A stretch of 64,000 bases of DNA from Lineus longissimus (GCF_910592395.1 NC_088308.1:28969501-29033500), one strand, 5' to 3'; shown: positions 11,801 to 24,204, numbered from the stretch's first letter. The notes: generated by a model not told the origin, from the sequence alone. Made by a program: numbers and translations.

Positions 11801-14800
11801 GATCTCATTCTTGGCAGTAATTAAAGCTATATGAGATGTTGGTCCACCATCAGATTGGCTAGCCACATTCTTAGAAAGTCAGCTAGTTGGCCGGGCGCGT
11901 GTTTCCGTATCCATACAGGACTAGAGCTTTCAACTGCCAGCTGCCATAATAAAGCTAGTCCTACTCACTTCCATCTCTTTCCCTCTCCTGCTCTCCCCTT
12001 ACTTTCAGAACAGCAACTTTATCTGTTGCATTCTATCACATAGCTTTATGTATACATCTCCGCACCATCATCCCTCATCGATTTTAATTACAGTCAAATC
12101 TAGAGACAATCACGTCAACTTTCAAAAGCACTGTTTGCTCATTAGTTGATAGCAATTTTACATCCCAATGACAGGTTTTGTGATGACAGCATCCACTCAG
12201 AAGTGTTGTTCAAAGTTGCATTTGAAGTTTTCTCATGTTGATTACTACAGTGCCAGTTGATCTAAGAGGAAGAGTTCTGCTAATCTGTGTACGCCTTCTT
12301 TATAAACACCATTCACTAATCTTGATCGGTCTGTGCGGAAATTGAGTGTGACTGCACCATTGTGAGGCTTCCTCTGGAGACTGTAGACGTCCCCAGCAAC
12401 ATAGACTTGCAATGGAAGGACCATGTCGCTTTCACATCCAAACTTCTATGCATGGGGATCCATCATAACCTGCTAATGCTGCGTGTGTATTTCATGTGCA
12501 TTGCCCTGTTGAGCAGAATGTTATGAAATGGACGGTAATTAGATTTACTTGTATCATCTCCACCGAAGCCATAAAACCAACTGCGAATTCATCGCCATGA
12601 AAGAATGATTGAAGTCTCCACAGCACTCCTGATTGCTGATCTAAAATGCCTACAGCTTCACCACACCAGAAACTGGTATGAAATTTAATTTTCTGCTCGA
12701 TATGATTAATAAAATGAGCTTGCTTGTTATGTCTGGTTTATTGATATTGCCTTGTGAACTATATAATATCATTTAATAAAACATGAGAAAAGCTCATTGC
12801 TTTTTGCTCGTCGATGATGTGATTGCCGTGCATGATGTGATCGCTGTGGATGATGTGATTGCCGTGGATGATGTGATCGCCGTGGATGATGTGATCGCCG
12901 TGGATGATGTGATTGCCGTGGATGATGTGATTGCCGTGGATGATGTGACTGCCGTGGATGATGTGACTGCCGTGGATGATGTGACTGCCGTGGATGATGT
13001 GACTGCCGTGGATGATGTGACTGCCGTGGATGATGTGATTGCCGTGGATGATGTGATTGCCGTGGATGATGTGATTGCCGTGGATGATGTGATTGCCGTG
13101 GATGATGTGATTGCCGTGGATGATGTGACTGCCGTGGATGATGTGACTGCCGTGGATGATGTGATTGCCGTGGATGTTGTGACTGCCGTGGATGATGTGA
13201 TTGCCGTGGATGATGTGATCGCCGTGGATGATGTGATTGCCGTGGATGATGTGACTGCCGTGGATGATGTGACTGCCGTGGATGATGTGACTGCCGTGGA
13301 TGATGTGATTGCCGTGGATGATGTGACTGCCGTGGATGATGTGACTGCCGTGGATGATGTGACTGCCGTGGATGATGTGACTGCCGTGGATGATGTGACT
13401 GCCGTGGATGATGTGACTGCCGTGGATGATGTGACTGCCGTGGATGATGTGACTGCCGTGGATGATGTGACTGCCGTGGATGATGTGACTGCCGTGGATG
13501 ATGTGACTGCCGTGGATGATGTGATTGCCGTGGATGATGTGATTGCCGTGGATGATGTGATTGCCGTGGATGATGTGATTGCCGTGGATGATGTGATTGC
13601 CATGATTGGCGTGAAGATACCCTTTCATTCTTATCAAGGAAACTGGGGAAGATGCTGAAAGTTTAACAAAAGTAAATCAAACTAAAATAATGTGACTGGC
13701 TGTTATCTTAAGTACAATCTACATTGTCACATTGCACTCTTTGATGTCACAGATGTGATGAGCACTGAACAAGAACTTTGATCTTATTTATACGCATACT
13801 ACATACATTGTTAGTATGATCTATGTGGGTTAGAATGGCTTTTTCTTCAATTTTTTCTTGATAAACATCAATATATTGATTGATATTGGTCGTCACTCTA
13901 GGTGTTCTTGTCTTTCCCCATCTGATATAGGTCAATGACCTCACTGATAACTGACCAAGGTTGTCTTGACTAAGATATATCAGATAGTCACTCAAGATTG
14001 CACACATTGTCTTCCAGGATAGGGGCTAAGCCAGCATGTCCGTCATCTTCCCTAAGAATTCATTCCCCGCCAATGATACTGATTTCTGGTATCACTTGGA
14101 TCAGGTAGACAAGCATCACTCTTTCATCTGTCTCTTTCCATGAAATATTTCCGTTTCAGATCTCTGCCTCCCTGACTTATCACTACATCTTATTGTCTTC
14201 CATTGTCTTTACTTGCAGGGTGCGCGACGAGCAACGAATGTGACGTTCCAGAGCCATCATGTGTCCCGAGACAAGAGAGGACAGGTTCTTGGCCAGAGAG
14301 GAGGGTTCCGTGGATGTACCATCTGGTTCACCGGTGAGTGCATGCACTCTTCGTGTTGTCCTCCCATTCTCAATGACCTTATGCCGGTGCAGTTCTGTAC
14401 TGGTGAGGGGGACCACTCTCACTGCTACAAGTGTTCCATTCAAACCCTGATTTGGCTGCCACTTTCTTGTCTCCGGTCCTCCTGGTCAGTCAAATGCTGT
14501 GGTGACATAGCAACAACGAGCTTTTACCAGTACTGGTAATGTGGTCATGTTGAATTTTCCATGCCAGCATGACTTTTAAATCTATGCCATCTTGGGAATG
14601 TCTGTCCAATCTTTGCATTGTTTCTTCAGGTCTGTCTGGAGCGGGTAAGACGACCCTCTCTTTCGCACTGGAGGAGTACCTGGTAACCCACGGTATCCCC
14701 GCCTATGGCCTCGATGGTGACAACGTGCGCACAGGCCTCAACAGCAACCTCGGCTTCAACTCTGAAGACAGGGAAGAGAATATCCGGCGTATCTCTGAAG

Positions 14801-17800
14801 TCTCCAAGCTGTTTGCTGATGGTGGTATTGTCTGTCTGAGCAGCTTCATCAGCCCCTACCAGAGGGTATGTATATGCCTGGCCTCCATTGGGAGTATCCT
14901 CCTTATGTCAGTTCAGCTGATATCGAGCTTCTGCCGCTGGTTGGGTGTGCTTGCTGAACACTGTAATGCCATTACAATATAATGATAGAAAACATCAAAG
15001 CTCACCACAGACATTGTTATTTCCACTTCAATTTCCCCCTGTGATAAAACATACTGCTGGTAATGATCAGCATTGTCATCACAAGCTCAGCTCGACACAG
15101 AAAAAACGATATCTTCCTTGGAAACAGACAGCTACCTTTAAAGTTCTAATGGATGAAGATGGAATTTATTGGTTCGAAGCAAGCATTCATTTGATGGCGC
15201 TGATTGCCGATGTAGTCTTCATGAATTGAACAAATAATTCTTGCTAGAAAATGTTTTTCTTCGATGATATTTATTGCTTGGGAATAGAATGAGTTCATCA
15301 ACCCTTTGGGGGCGGATAGAGTTGTCTCTATCGAATCATGGGAATCAAATCAGAAGGTAGCCAAAGGCAATCGTGTATCCAGATTTGAAAGATGTTCGGG
15401 AGGCCAGTGTTTTGGGGGGGTCTAGGCCGTGCTCAGATTATAAATCAGGAGGATGTCATTAGTTTCGATGCATGAAATCTTGAAAGACTGAATTTCGGCT
15501 GGGGAGGATACAGTCAAATTTGGCAATAGGTAAAAAAGATCAGTTTGAAGTTTGTCATTTCCAAATCAGTCTAAGAATGTGGAATAAGAGCGAAATTCCA
15601 ATTTCTCAAGACCCAGAAGAAAACTAGAGGTCTTTTGCTTAAGAATTTGAGTGGTTCTATAGACTTTCCAGATTGACAATTGCTCACTTATTATTACAGG
15701 ACCGAGAAAAGGCACGCACACTCCATGAAGAGGCTGGCCTGCCGTTCTTTGAGATCTTCGTGGATACCCCTCTAGATGTCTGTGAGCAGAGAGATGTGAA
15801 GGGCTTGTACAAGAAAGCCAGGGCTGGAATGATCAAGAGTAAGTTGGGATTGCTGTCCTCAAGTTCACAGTTCCACACTGATCTAGTGAAGTCCTCTTTC
15901 TTTCAATGGACAACAAATCCTTTCCACGTGTTGTTACTTTGACATCAACATCAATACCATTTAAAGCAACTGATGATTCTCTAAGTTTTGTGGATTTTCT
16001 CATCACAGTTTTAATCCTACGTTTTGTTTTGACAGAACTTGTGTTGTTGTTCATTTCCATGGCTAATGCAAAAAATCACCATCAAAAATATCCAAGTGGT
16101 CCTGAAAACAATCGTGCTCACCTGGTTTTGTGTGATTCCAGTTGCTCGTGACTCGGTTCAATCAGGCAAAGTAGAATATCTGTCGTCAGATATGAGGTAT
16201 TTTGATCACCTCCTACCAAAGCTTGCCAGACTAGAACAAGGTGGGCAGGTGACAAACACGTTTTGTTTGGAGCACGGGTCATTCAACTCATAGCTTTGCA
16301 TGAAATCCCAGACTTATTCATTATTTTTCAATGACATTGGAAGTTTTGGATGGTTTCTTTCTTTTGTTTTCGTTTCCTCTTTTGGTTTTAGCTTTCGGCA
16401 AATGTCGTTGAAATTGAATTTCTCTGATGATCTCCGTGCAGCTCTCATGAAATAAGCTTATCCGACAAAGATTGTTACAAGCTCCTATTTAGAGAAAATG
16501 GCCAGTTCTTGGCTACCAGGAAGGAGATTTAATCCACTACTTTTCTCATTCTCTTTCCCAAACTGAACTTACACAACTGCTCTTTGCTGTGACAACGAAC
16601 AAAGAAGAATTGTACATAACTTTCTACGTACTTTCAGCTGACTTCCAGACCAGTCAATGTTAGCCCCTCGAGAGCACTTAGACTTGTTGCACAGAATGTC
16701 AGTTTGCTTGTTTCCCTTTTGCAGACTTCACTGGTATCGACTCTGCCTACGAACCTCCCTCAAAACCTGAACTCACCTTGAAAGCCGGCTATGACACGAT
16801 CGATGATTGCGTTCAGAAGCTGGTTCAGATGCTGCAAGATCGCTGCATCATTCCAATCCATGCCTCCAATCAAGTGAAGGAGTTGTTCGTCCCTGAGAAC
16901 GGTGTTGAGGCTGCCACGAAGGAGGCGGAGGCACTCAAGTTTGTTGAGATCACAAAGGTAGGGAGAGAGATTGTCAATGTGACAGAGGTGCGACCTCATG
17001 GTTTCACTGAATCTTCAGAGTTAGGAGATCCATTGAGACCTATAAGTATTTGCCACATTTCACCAAGGGGACTGCTTAACTTGCAGAACGAGCCATTGTA
17101 ACTACACATCACAGGCCGGATCTGTTTTTGTGCCAACCCACACTCCAAGTGATATCCTCAGCAACATCAAAGATATCTTGCTGACATGTCAGACCGGTCC
17201 TGTCAGTGGCCTTATCTGGTCTTGGTATCACCAATAATGACCATCACATGCTGCTCACGAACACTGCATGTATGGAATACCAAATCATTCAGTTTGAACG
17301 ACCAATAAAGTAACGTGATGTGGTGAGAAATCAATATGGCCTGACTTTCTATGACCAAGAACTTAATGTCTGTGGTAAATGTCTGTGGACTCAATATGAA
17401 ATACAGATGACGGCTGGGTTTATTGGTATTTATTGCATGATGTTTACTATTCTGGTGATTCTGGTAATGATAGCCCAAACCATGCTGGAATGTCTTGGTA
17501 TATGTGGAGTAGGCAGGCCTGCTGTGATTATCACTGGGATATCTCAGTGCTGCTGTCTATGATGTATAGGTAGAACTAAATATGTAAACATTCATGTATT
17601 TGGTAATGATCTGTATGGAGTGTCATAAAGAATGTGTGTATCTTATAATGTGAGTACTTGAGTTAGCAGTGAACCATTTATAGATTCAATTGTCTTCTTC
17701 TCTTCAGCTTGACTTACAATGGGTGCAGGTGCTGGCTGAAGGCTGGGCGACGCCACTGACAGGCTTCATGAGGGAGAGGGAATACCTCCAGTCACAACAC

Positions 17801-20800
17801 TTTGGATGTCTCTTGGATGGTGAGTGTTGGCAGCTTGTTACGGGGGTGCACAGGGGGGTCTGACTCTTGGATGGTGAGTGTTGGCAGCTTGTTACGGGGG
17901 TGCACAGGGGGGTCTGACTCTTGGATGGTGAGTGTTGGCAGCTTGTTACGGGGGTGCACAGGGGGGTCTGAAAGGAGACAACAGCAGATGAAGAGTCAGC
18001 CAACTCTTCTAGACCAACCAGCAGCGCGAATATTTAGGACTTGATGGACACTCTCGTCTTGATCTTCTGTGTGTGTGTGCCATAGTTTAGCTGGTAGACG
18101 GCTGACTGGTGGACAACATTGAAATGACTGCAGGTTGAACCCTTGGTGTGCTTGATTGGGCCCCTTGTTTCAGGACAGGTGTGACAGTGGAATTGCTCTC
18201 CTAAACTCTTCGAGTGTGAGTCTTGCTGACCTCTTTCGTTATATTTCTGTTGTATTTTGTTCCTGTTTCCTCATGTCACATGATGCAGTCAGGTCGCTGT
18301 CGTCTGCTTTCTGTTTATAGTTTAAGGAATTGCCATTTCTGCTACATGCTGTGTATTCAAACGGCCCTTTAATTTGTTTCCCCAAGGTATCCAGTACAGT
18401 AACCAGTATGTGATTTCACAGTACAATACAAGTTTATGTATGTACTCAAGATGGTGCATGTGGTTTTCAACTTCTTTTGTTTCCTTTACAAATGATGTTT
18501 ACTTTAGAGTGACTGAGGAGGGTATGGAGCCAGAAGGTACCGAGGGCTATTAGGTCAAATGTGAGTCGGGCACCACTTAATCACAAACGCCAAGAAATAT
18601 GCCTTCTGGCTCGATGCTTCTGACAGTATCATTGGAGGAGGACCTTGCATTATTGATCTCATAATTTGGTGCAGTTATTAAGTTTTCTAATTCTTTTCAA
18701 GATGCATTATAGATTATTTTGTCCTTCTTCTGGAGGTGGTTTATACATGTGTTGCTGGCGGTAGGTTTCATATGCTTGCTTCTCTAAAATTGCTCTACTT
18801 TGCTCCTCCTCCCTCTGATCTGCGACCAAAATGACATTTCTTTCTTTATATATATTGGCCGAGTTTCAAAAAGGAGTTGACAAAGTTTCACTATTTCCTT
18901 CCAGGTGGCGTGACCAACCAGTCCATCCCTATTGTTCTCCCAGTACAGACCGAGGACAAAGAGAGCTTGCAGGGCAGTGAGGCCATGGCACTCAAATACA
19001 ATGGCAAATGTGTCGCAATCCTGCGATCACCAGAGTTCTTCGAGCACAGAAAGGAAGAAAGATGCTGCAGGCAGTTTGGGACATCGAACCGAGGGCATCC
19101 CTATGTCAAGGTAGGTTCACAATCCCATCTTGTGGGGACATGTTTCAGCTCATTGCTCTATAATCTGAAGTTTGTTAATTGGTGTCATTGTCCTTGAATG
19201 AGAACGTGACCAGAGGGAGCTCCTTCCAGCATTCTCTTCATGTTGTTATTTCTGCTCCAGATGATTAACGAGAGTGGTGATTGGCTTGTTGGTGGCGACC
19301 TGGAAGTCTTACAGAGAATACGCTGGGATGATGGTCTTGATCAGTATCGACTCACTCCACTGGAACTGCGCGCAAAATTCCGTGAAATGAAGGTAAGAAG
19401 TGAACTCTACTCTAAAGCCGTGTGTAATTTGAGTGCATGTTTTCACTAGACCACATGGAGCTGTTGCCCTTATCAAGGAATCGAGGCTCCAGACTGCATT
19501 GTTATGAAGATCAGCTACAACATGCAATGACTCCTTTGGTCAATCTTTCCAACCCTCCTGATTATCGTCACCACTGCTCTTCTTCCAGGCTGATGCCGTG
19601 TTTGCATTTCAACTCCGCAACCCGATTCACAACGGCCATGCGCTCCTCATGGCTGACACCAAAAAGAGACTTTTAGACCGAGGTTACATCAACCCTGTCT
19701 TATTACTACATCCACTAGGTAAGTTCTCACCTTCAGCTACTTGGCTCTTATGGTAATAGTTTCTTTCACAGATCTCTTTGTAGGTGTGTGCGATGGCTAA
19801 CGTAGCTGCCTCTTTACAAATAGCTATGCTATGTTATGCAGTCAACTCTTTAACAATCAAAGACAAGAGTAAACTGACCTCGGCTTTGCTTCATGAGCTG
19901 CTGAAGAAATGTCTTGTATAAAGCACATTGGTTGGCAGGTTGATTGTAGCACTTTTCTTATTGCATTTCTCATCTTCAGGTGGCTGGACCAAGGATGATG
20001 ATGTACCCCTTACCACCAGAATGAAACAACATATGGCTATCCTCGCAGAGAAAGTACTAGATCCTGCATCCACCGTAGTGGCCATCTTCCCCTCACCCAT
20101 GATGTATGCAGGACCAACAGAAGTGAGTAGGCGTTTCTTGGCAAGACACTTAACCATAGAGTGACTTATCTCAACCCTGAAGTAATGGGTATAGCTTTAA
20201 GCAAAGCGCTGTTTGAGCAGCTCCACAGTTTTGAAAGAGACTTTGAGGTATGGGTCAGCTGATCAGGCTAATTGCATAGATACTGGACTACAGACCACAA
20301 CCTTTAACCTTCATCTTCATGATATCAATTGTTTATCAATGAGGGCCAAGTTGAGGTCAATTTTATGTTCAGTATCATTCACTCCTGTAACTCTCTATCC
20401 ATCCTCTCTAACCCAGTGGTTCATGTTACAGGTTCAGTGGCATTGTAAAGCCAGGATGAATGCTGGTGCCAACTTCTACATCGTTGGCCGTGATCCTGCT
20501 GGTATGCCCCACCCTGACACAAAACAAGATATGTATGAAGCCACACATGGAGGAAAGGTGAGAATCATAATTAGTGTGCTTGTCTTGTCAATATAGCTGG
20601 GTTACTATAGCATAAAGGTTTTTCAAGTTCATCGATAATCCATTGCTTGTCCACCACAAGTGCCTTTCCAGTGACTTGTACAGTGGAACTTGTGTTCGAT
20701 GGACACACTCTCTAGTAAAAGATGCTGCTTCTGGTCCAGATTTGGTCATTTCTGTATAACTTGACTACTGTAATCAGGACAACTCAATGTTAAGGACAGC

Positions 20801-21113
20801 AGATGTCTTGTTTGAGGAAAGAAAACCTAATGGTTCATAAGATAACTCAACCTATTCTCTGTTTTCATTGTAGGTGTTATCGATGGCCCCAGGTCTGACC
20901 AAATTAGAAGTCATTCCATTCAGAGTCGCTGCCTACAACAAAGTCAAGAAAGCAATGGACTTCTTCGACCCGGAAAAGAAGGACGACTTTCTCTTTATTT
21001 CCGGGACGAAGATGCGAGCACTAGCTCGTGCAGGTGAAACTCCCCCGGACGGTTTCATGGCTCCGTCAGCGTGGAAGGTCCTCTGTGAATACTACCAATC
21101 AATAAACAAATAA
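2775..21113 (+). CDS. PAPSS: Bifunctional 3'-phosphoadenosine 5'-phosphosulfate synthase (APS kinase + ATP sulfurylase)
   Basis: Makes PAPS, the universal sulfate donor, in two steps: ATP sulfurylase forms APS from ATP and sulfate, then APS kinase phosphorylates APS. Exons: 2775-2822 (inferred), 14219-14333, 14630-14865, 15700-15838, 16725-16957, 17708-17819, 18905-19110, 19261-19392, 19589-19718, 19980-20122, 20432-20557, 20874-21113. All junctions are GT-AG with matching phases and give about 619 residues. The N-terminal APS kinase has the P-loop GLSGAGKTT (about residues 55-63), DGDNVR and EDREENIRR. The C-terminal ATP sulfurylase has [10 protein letters not shown] (about 415-424), [19 protein letters not shown] and [10 protein letters not shown]. 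Domain order is that of animal PAPSS, not of separate bacterial enzymes. By eye it resembles human PAPSS2 slightly more than PAPSS1, but it is probably the single pre-duplication orthologue. Intron 1 is 11.4 kb and minisatellite-rich. Confidence 0.95.
3021..3345. repeat. Minisatellite, 65-bp unit x5
   Basis: Copies start at 3021, 3086, 3151, 3216 and 3281 and are almost identical. Each unit holds a short inverted repeat ACAGT...ACTGT about 10 bases apart. The last copy diverges at its end (GATGCG instead of GATGAG). Confidence 0.95.
4076..4340. repeat. Minisatellite, 68-bp unit x4
   Basis: Copies start near 4076, 4144, 4212 and 4280. The first differs at CATCATTAC where the others read CATGGTTAC. 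Each unit contains the inverted repeat TGGTGT...ACACCA. Confidence 0.95.
5013..6582. repeat. Minisatellite, 56-bp unit, about 28 copies
   Basis: Tandem array of a 56-57 bp unit running from GCTTGGTTGCGCTCGG to the break at TTCTCTGTATTG. Copies are identical over almost the whole unit. Variation is concentrated in one spot after GCTTGGTT, where GCGCTCGG, GGGCTCGG, GGCCTCGG and one-base-longer forms alternate. Each unit has a hairpin CTTGGT-TTACAG-ACCAAG. Overlapping open frames of about 70 codons are products of the repeat, not genes. Confidence 0.97.
7106..7247. repeat. Minisatellite, 39-bp unit x about 3.6
   Basis: The unit starting TTCTTCCTCCAACCCATT occurs at 7106, 7145, 7184 and 7223, the last truncated. 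The period is divisible by three, so reading frames stay open on both strands; they have no gene-like flanks. Confidence 0.93.
8147..8164. repeat. Poly-G run
   Basis: A run of G of about 14 or more followed by GTGATC. Simple low-complexity tract, prone to length variation and assembly error. Confidence 0.8.
8321..8640. repeat. Minisatellite, 12-bp unit x about 27
   Basis: Repeats of CCTGCCATCAAT with interspersed variants CCTGCGATCAAT and CCTGCCCTCAAT. The 12-bp period keeps frames open on both strands (Cys-His-Gln-Ser type on +, Ala-Gly-Leu type on -). No promoter, conserved domain or splice context suggests translation. Confidence 0.95.
10009..10082. mobile_element. Possible pogo/Tigger-like transposon end fragment
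   Basis: A TA at 10007-10008 is followed by CAGTGGTACCCCAGTAACAC and, about 45 bases on, by the near-inverted GGTCGCGTTACCGGGG. A CAGT-starting terminus next to TA is what pogo/Tigger-class elements show. Only one end is visible and no transposase frame is present, so this is a small relic at most. Confidence 0.35.
12810..13601. repeat. Minisatellite, 18-bp unit x44
   Basis: A 792-bp array of GTGGATGATGTGATTGCC with variants GACTGCC and GATCGCC grouped in blocks, one GTTGTG variant and a diverged start (GTCGAT, GTGCAT). Eighteen is divisible by three, so three frames of 270-290 codons stay open over both strands: VDDVIA on +, and SSTAIT and HIIHGN on -. This is the expected behaviour of a stop-free repeat rather than evidence of a protein. 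Confidence 0.97.
17811..17971 (+). repeat. 54-bp tandem repeat x3 duplicating the PAPSS exon 6 splice donor
   Basis: Copies start at 17811, 17865 and 17919. The first nine bases of copy 1 (TCTTGGATG, 17811-17819) are the end of a PAPSS coding exon and the next bases are its donor GTGAGT. Copies 2 and 3 therefore hold two further identical donor sites 54 and 108 bases downstream. Reading through into copy 1 reaches an in-frame TGA, so only the first donor gives full-length enzyme. Confidence 0.93.
18080..18155 (+). mobile_element. tRNA-like SINE head in a PAPSS intron
   Basis: An A-box-like TAGCTGGTAGACGG (from about 18088) and a B-box-like GGTTGAACCC (18133-18142) lie about 45 bases apart, the spacing of a pol III type 2 promoter. 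No full cloverleaf can be drawn with confidence. A tRNA-derived SINE head is more likely than a functional tRNA. Confidence 0.45.
20691..20800 (+). mobile_element. Possible transposon-end-like fragment in a PAPSS intron
   Basis: TA followed by CAGTGGAACTTGTGTTCGAT, then degenerate blocks of the type GGACACACTCTCTAGTAA and TTAAGGACAGC. This resembles the CAGTGGAACC-type ends of TA-inserting elements but is badly eroded. No partner terminus was identified. Confidence 0.25.
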
Positions 21114-24100
21114 GGGAGCTAGCTTTATTAGGAAAATGTGTAGCAATGTGATAGAAGCTGAGAGAGGTGGTTTAGACAGCCTATCTTAGAGATCAGATGA
21201 TGTGTAATCTGGCCACAAGCTGCACGCTGTGAATGGCAAAACGACCATGTTACTTCAGCCCTGCGCTCTGTCATGTTACCTTTTACATGGCAGCGTCATT
21301 TTGCTATCTCTGGTCACCTGTTGGCTACTATGGTGGTGGACACCATTCATAGCTCAGTGACATGTTTGGCTAAATGGCAGGGTGTAACTGCATTTCAACT
21401 ACTAGCAATATCATATCTAGTAAGATACTAATTCTGGTCAATGGGAGTGTGTGTAGCACATTCAGAGTAAGTGTCAACTAGTCACTGCATCATGGACAAG
21501 AGACCATGCTGTGTTTTTTATCATTTGCTCAAATATAGGAATATACTGGTATGGGCTTTATTTCATGTCCTGCTCAAAATACCTACAAAATACTCTAGCA
21601 TACTTGCCAGTGGAGGCCCACCACCTCTCTCAGTTTCACCCTGAAAGTGGTAATGGACTCAGTCCATTACTTATATTGTGGGTTAGTCTATTTATCTCCT
21701 GGTAGGGTATGTTTATTAACCCTTGTATGGTCTAATGGAAATGGTGATTGAGGTATTATTGTAAGTTCAGTGAAGCCTGAATTGTAGCTAACTAATTAAT
21801 GGCTGGTGTACAGGTAATGCACTGCAGCTGACTATGCTGAGTATACAGTGAGAAGTTAGGTCATGTTGGCATGCTGAGCTTGATTGAGTTGTTAGAGAGA
21901 AAGTCAGATAGAGGACACAGCACATTGTTCTCATTTGATGAAATTGACCATCCCCTGTTGATTACCTTGATTTAAACATTCCAACTTCAGATGTGCTGGT
22001 CACTTGAGGCACTTTCTGGGTTGTTGAGTTCATATACCCATTGAAGGTAAAAACCAATGTTCTGTGATATATTTTGTTTCCACTTGACCATTAGACCATG
22101 AAGGGTTCATAGTGTCAGACCAGTCACCATATTTATCTGTTGTATACCTCATCTACTGATTCTAGTTTGGAGGCAGCTTGTTCTCATATCTATCCTGACT
22201 ATCTCTTTCCAACAATCTTTGAGTTCTTGATGTTTTTTCTGAAGATTCAATGAAAGGTGCCACCTTGCTCCTATAAAGAGAGTTCAACATGATTCTCAAG
22301 CAAACCTTGCTAACTTTCTTTTCGACATGTTTTCAAGCCATCCAAGCTCATTGTTGGAAGGACTAATACCTGTACATCTCCAGATAAATAAGACACCAAT
22401 TTGCCTCTTCATATTCTTGTTTCTTTGTGTACATGTTTTATCATAGTCTTCCTGTGTACTGTTGTATTCTACGTACATGTATGTTTCCAGTTTGGTAGCA
22501 ACAGTAGTGATGTATATGTACATATTGATCAGGACGGAAGTGTGTCGCAGACATTCTGAGACAGTCATGAACAAAATGACAACTGTTTTGACTTCAGAAT
22601 GTGTTTATACACTTCAGCCCCAATTGAGTAGAATGGGTAATGTACAGTTCATTGTCTTTTTATAGAAATACACTTTTCCACCAAGTGCCTTTAATTCATG
22701 TGTCCTCACAGTGTTGTCCAGTTGCCAGGTGTTTGACTTCATTCCAAGGCAAAGGGAAAGTCAAGATTTAAAGTCACCTGGTGGAATGATTGTGTACTAG
22801 ATGAAAAGTTGTGTGTGTGATTTGGCAGCAATGCAGCTGATGTACTATTAACTCTGTTGTGGATGATAGATAGGAAACATTCATATTCTCTACTTGAATG
22901 GGAGGCAAAGTTCCTTTGACACAATCGTATGAGACTATGAAGAATAGTGGAAAATGAAATATTCATATTTGCCCATATGAAGGGTACCCATTGCTCCTTT
23001 CTGCTATAGAATTCTTGCCTCGTTGTTTAAAGACACCTCAAGTACAAACAGTATGACATGTTTATCTCTTAGCAAGTGGAATCATTCTCCTGTTTCAGGT
23101 TGCCCATTCCTTCTATGGTCAAACACACTGTTGACCGAAAGAATTTACTGACCTTCACAAAGTGTCTTATTTCTTATTATTTCTTTAAGACTTCTTGATT
23201 ACTTTATAAAACATTTGTAATTTATTCAATGGATGGGATATGCTTCACCAACCATGGATCAATTGAGAGGATCACTTTGCATGCCTGGATGTTCAGTTTT
23301 GGGCTAGTTGTAATAGTAGAATCATGAAGACTTGTTAGTACTTTAGCTTCATCAATCTCAGACTAGTCGGAATATGAAATTCAAGTGAGATATTATGGAC
23401 CTGGTCATTCGATGCCATTCTGTGTGTTCATTTCGGATGGACAATAGGTTAGCAACACCAAGTTATCGATTGGACAGGTTGTAATGTTTCAGCTTGTCCT
23501 TGATATTGATGATGTAGTATATGTGATTATTCAGCTAATGTAGTCTAAGATCAGTGAAACTCAAGTATGCAAGTAGAATTTGCTCAGTTCAAAAGGAAAA
23601 CTCGCATAATGCGCAAATGATAGTTGCTTTGTAAATCGCGCTAATTTATAAACCTCTTGCTTTGTTATGTAGTTTGCATGTAATTGTTGCCTATACTTAA
23701 GATGATTTTTGTCCATCTCCTCTTTTTCTCAAATGTTTTTCTTTAACGAGCCAATCCTTAGCGACATTTGTGTGGAACATAAGTTTCCCAGTTACCATAA
23801 ACCAATGCTCTTGTTGATGGAGCTAAGTATCACATTCGCATGTTGTAATAACTTTAGTTCTATAAAGGTATGCAATAATTGATCGATTCAGAAGTTAATC
23901 AGTTTCGATTGAGGTTATATTTGTGATGAATGATCAACATTGCAAATTTGATATCTGGCCGACACCTCACAATGTAACACTTGATAGATCTTAATGGTTA
24001 AACACCGGTTCTCAAACCGCCGGTTAGATAGATGAAGTCCCAATACATCAGTCATGATTCGTCTCCCTGCTATAATCTCGTTGTTAGGATGTGATGTGCA

Positions 24101-24198
24101 GGTGTTCTTTGTCTTCTCTGTGTCTGGTCTGACTTGTCTGGTGAGTAGACTTGTATAAGATGGTCGTCTACAGAATCAATATATCAATACATGACATG
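21114..24198 (+). other. PAPSS: Probable 3' UTR of PAPSS
   Basis: About 3.1 kb after the stop codon with no coding similarity and, unlike the introns, no tandem array. I saw no earlier canonical AATAAA between the stop and 24199. A 3' UTR of this length is inferred from the absence of an earlier signal; a variant signal could end the transcript sooner. Confidence 0.45.
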
Positions 24199-24204
24199 AA
24201 TAAA
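24199..24204 (+). terminator. Candidate polyadenylation signal AATAAA (PAPSS)
   Basis: Canonical hexamer followed within about 25 bases by a T-rich stretch (GCTTTGTTTCTTTTTTCTG), which suits a cleavage site and downstream element. Confidence 0.45.

Larger units (their letters stand above)
2823..14218 (+). other. PAPSS: 11.4-kb first intron of PAPSS (inferred), dominated by tandem repeats
   Basis: It is bounded by the donor GTAGGT at 2823 and the acceptor TTTACTTGCAG ending at 14218. It holds arrays of 65, 68, 56, 39, 12 and 18 bp units and one transposon-end-like fragment, each listed separately. Between the arrays (for example 8650-12800 and 13610-14210) only unremarkable AT-rich sequence is seen. 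No internal coding exon is recognised. Confidence 0.5.

Noticed and set aside
12759-13658. Open frames of 269-292 codons on both strands
   Set aside because: They coincide with the 18-bp array. A stop-free period divisible by three opens several frames at once; there is no domain, splice context or start of gene.
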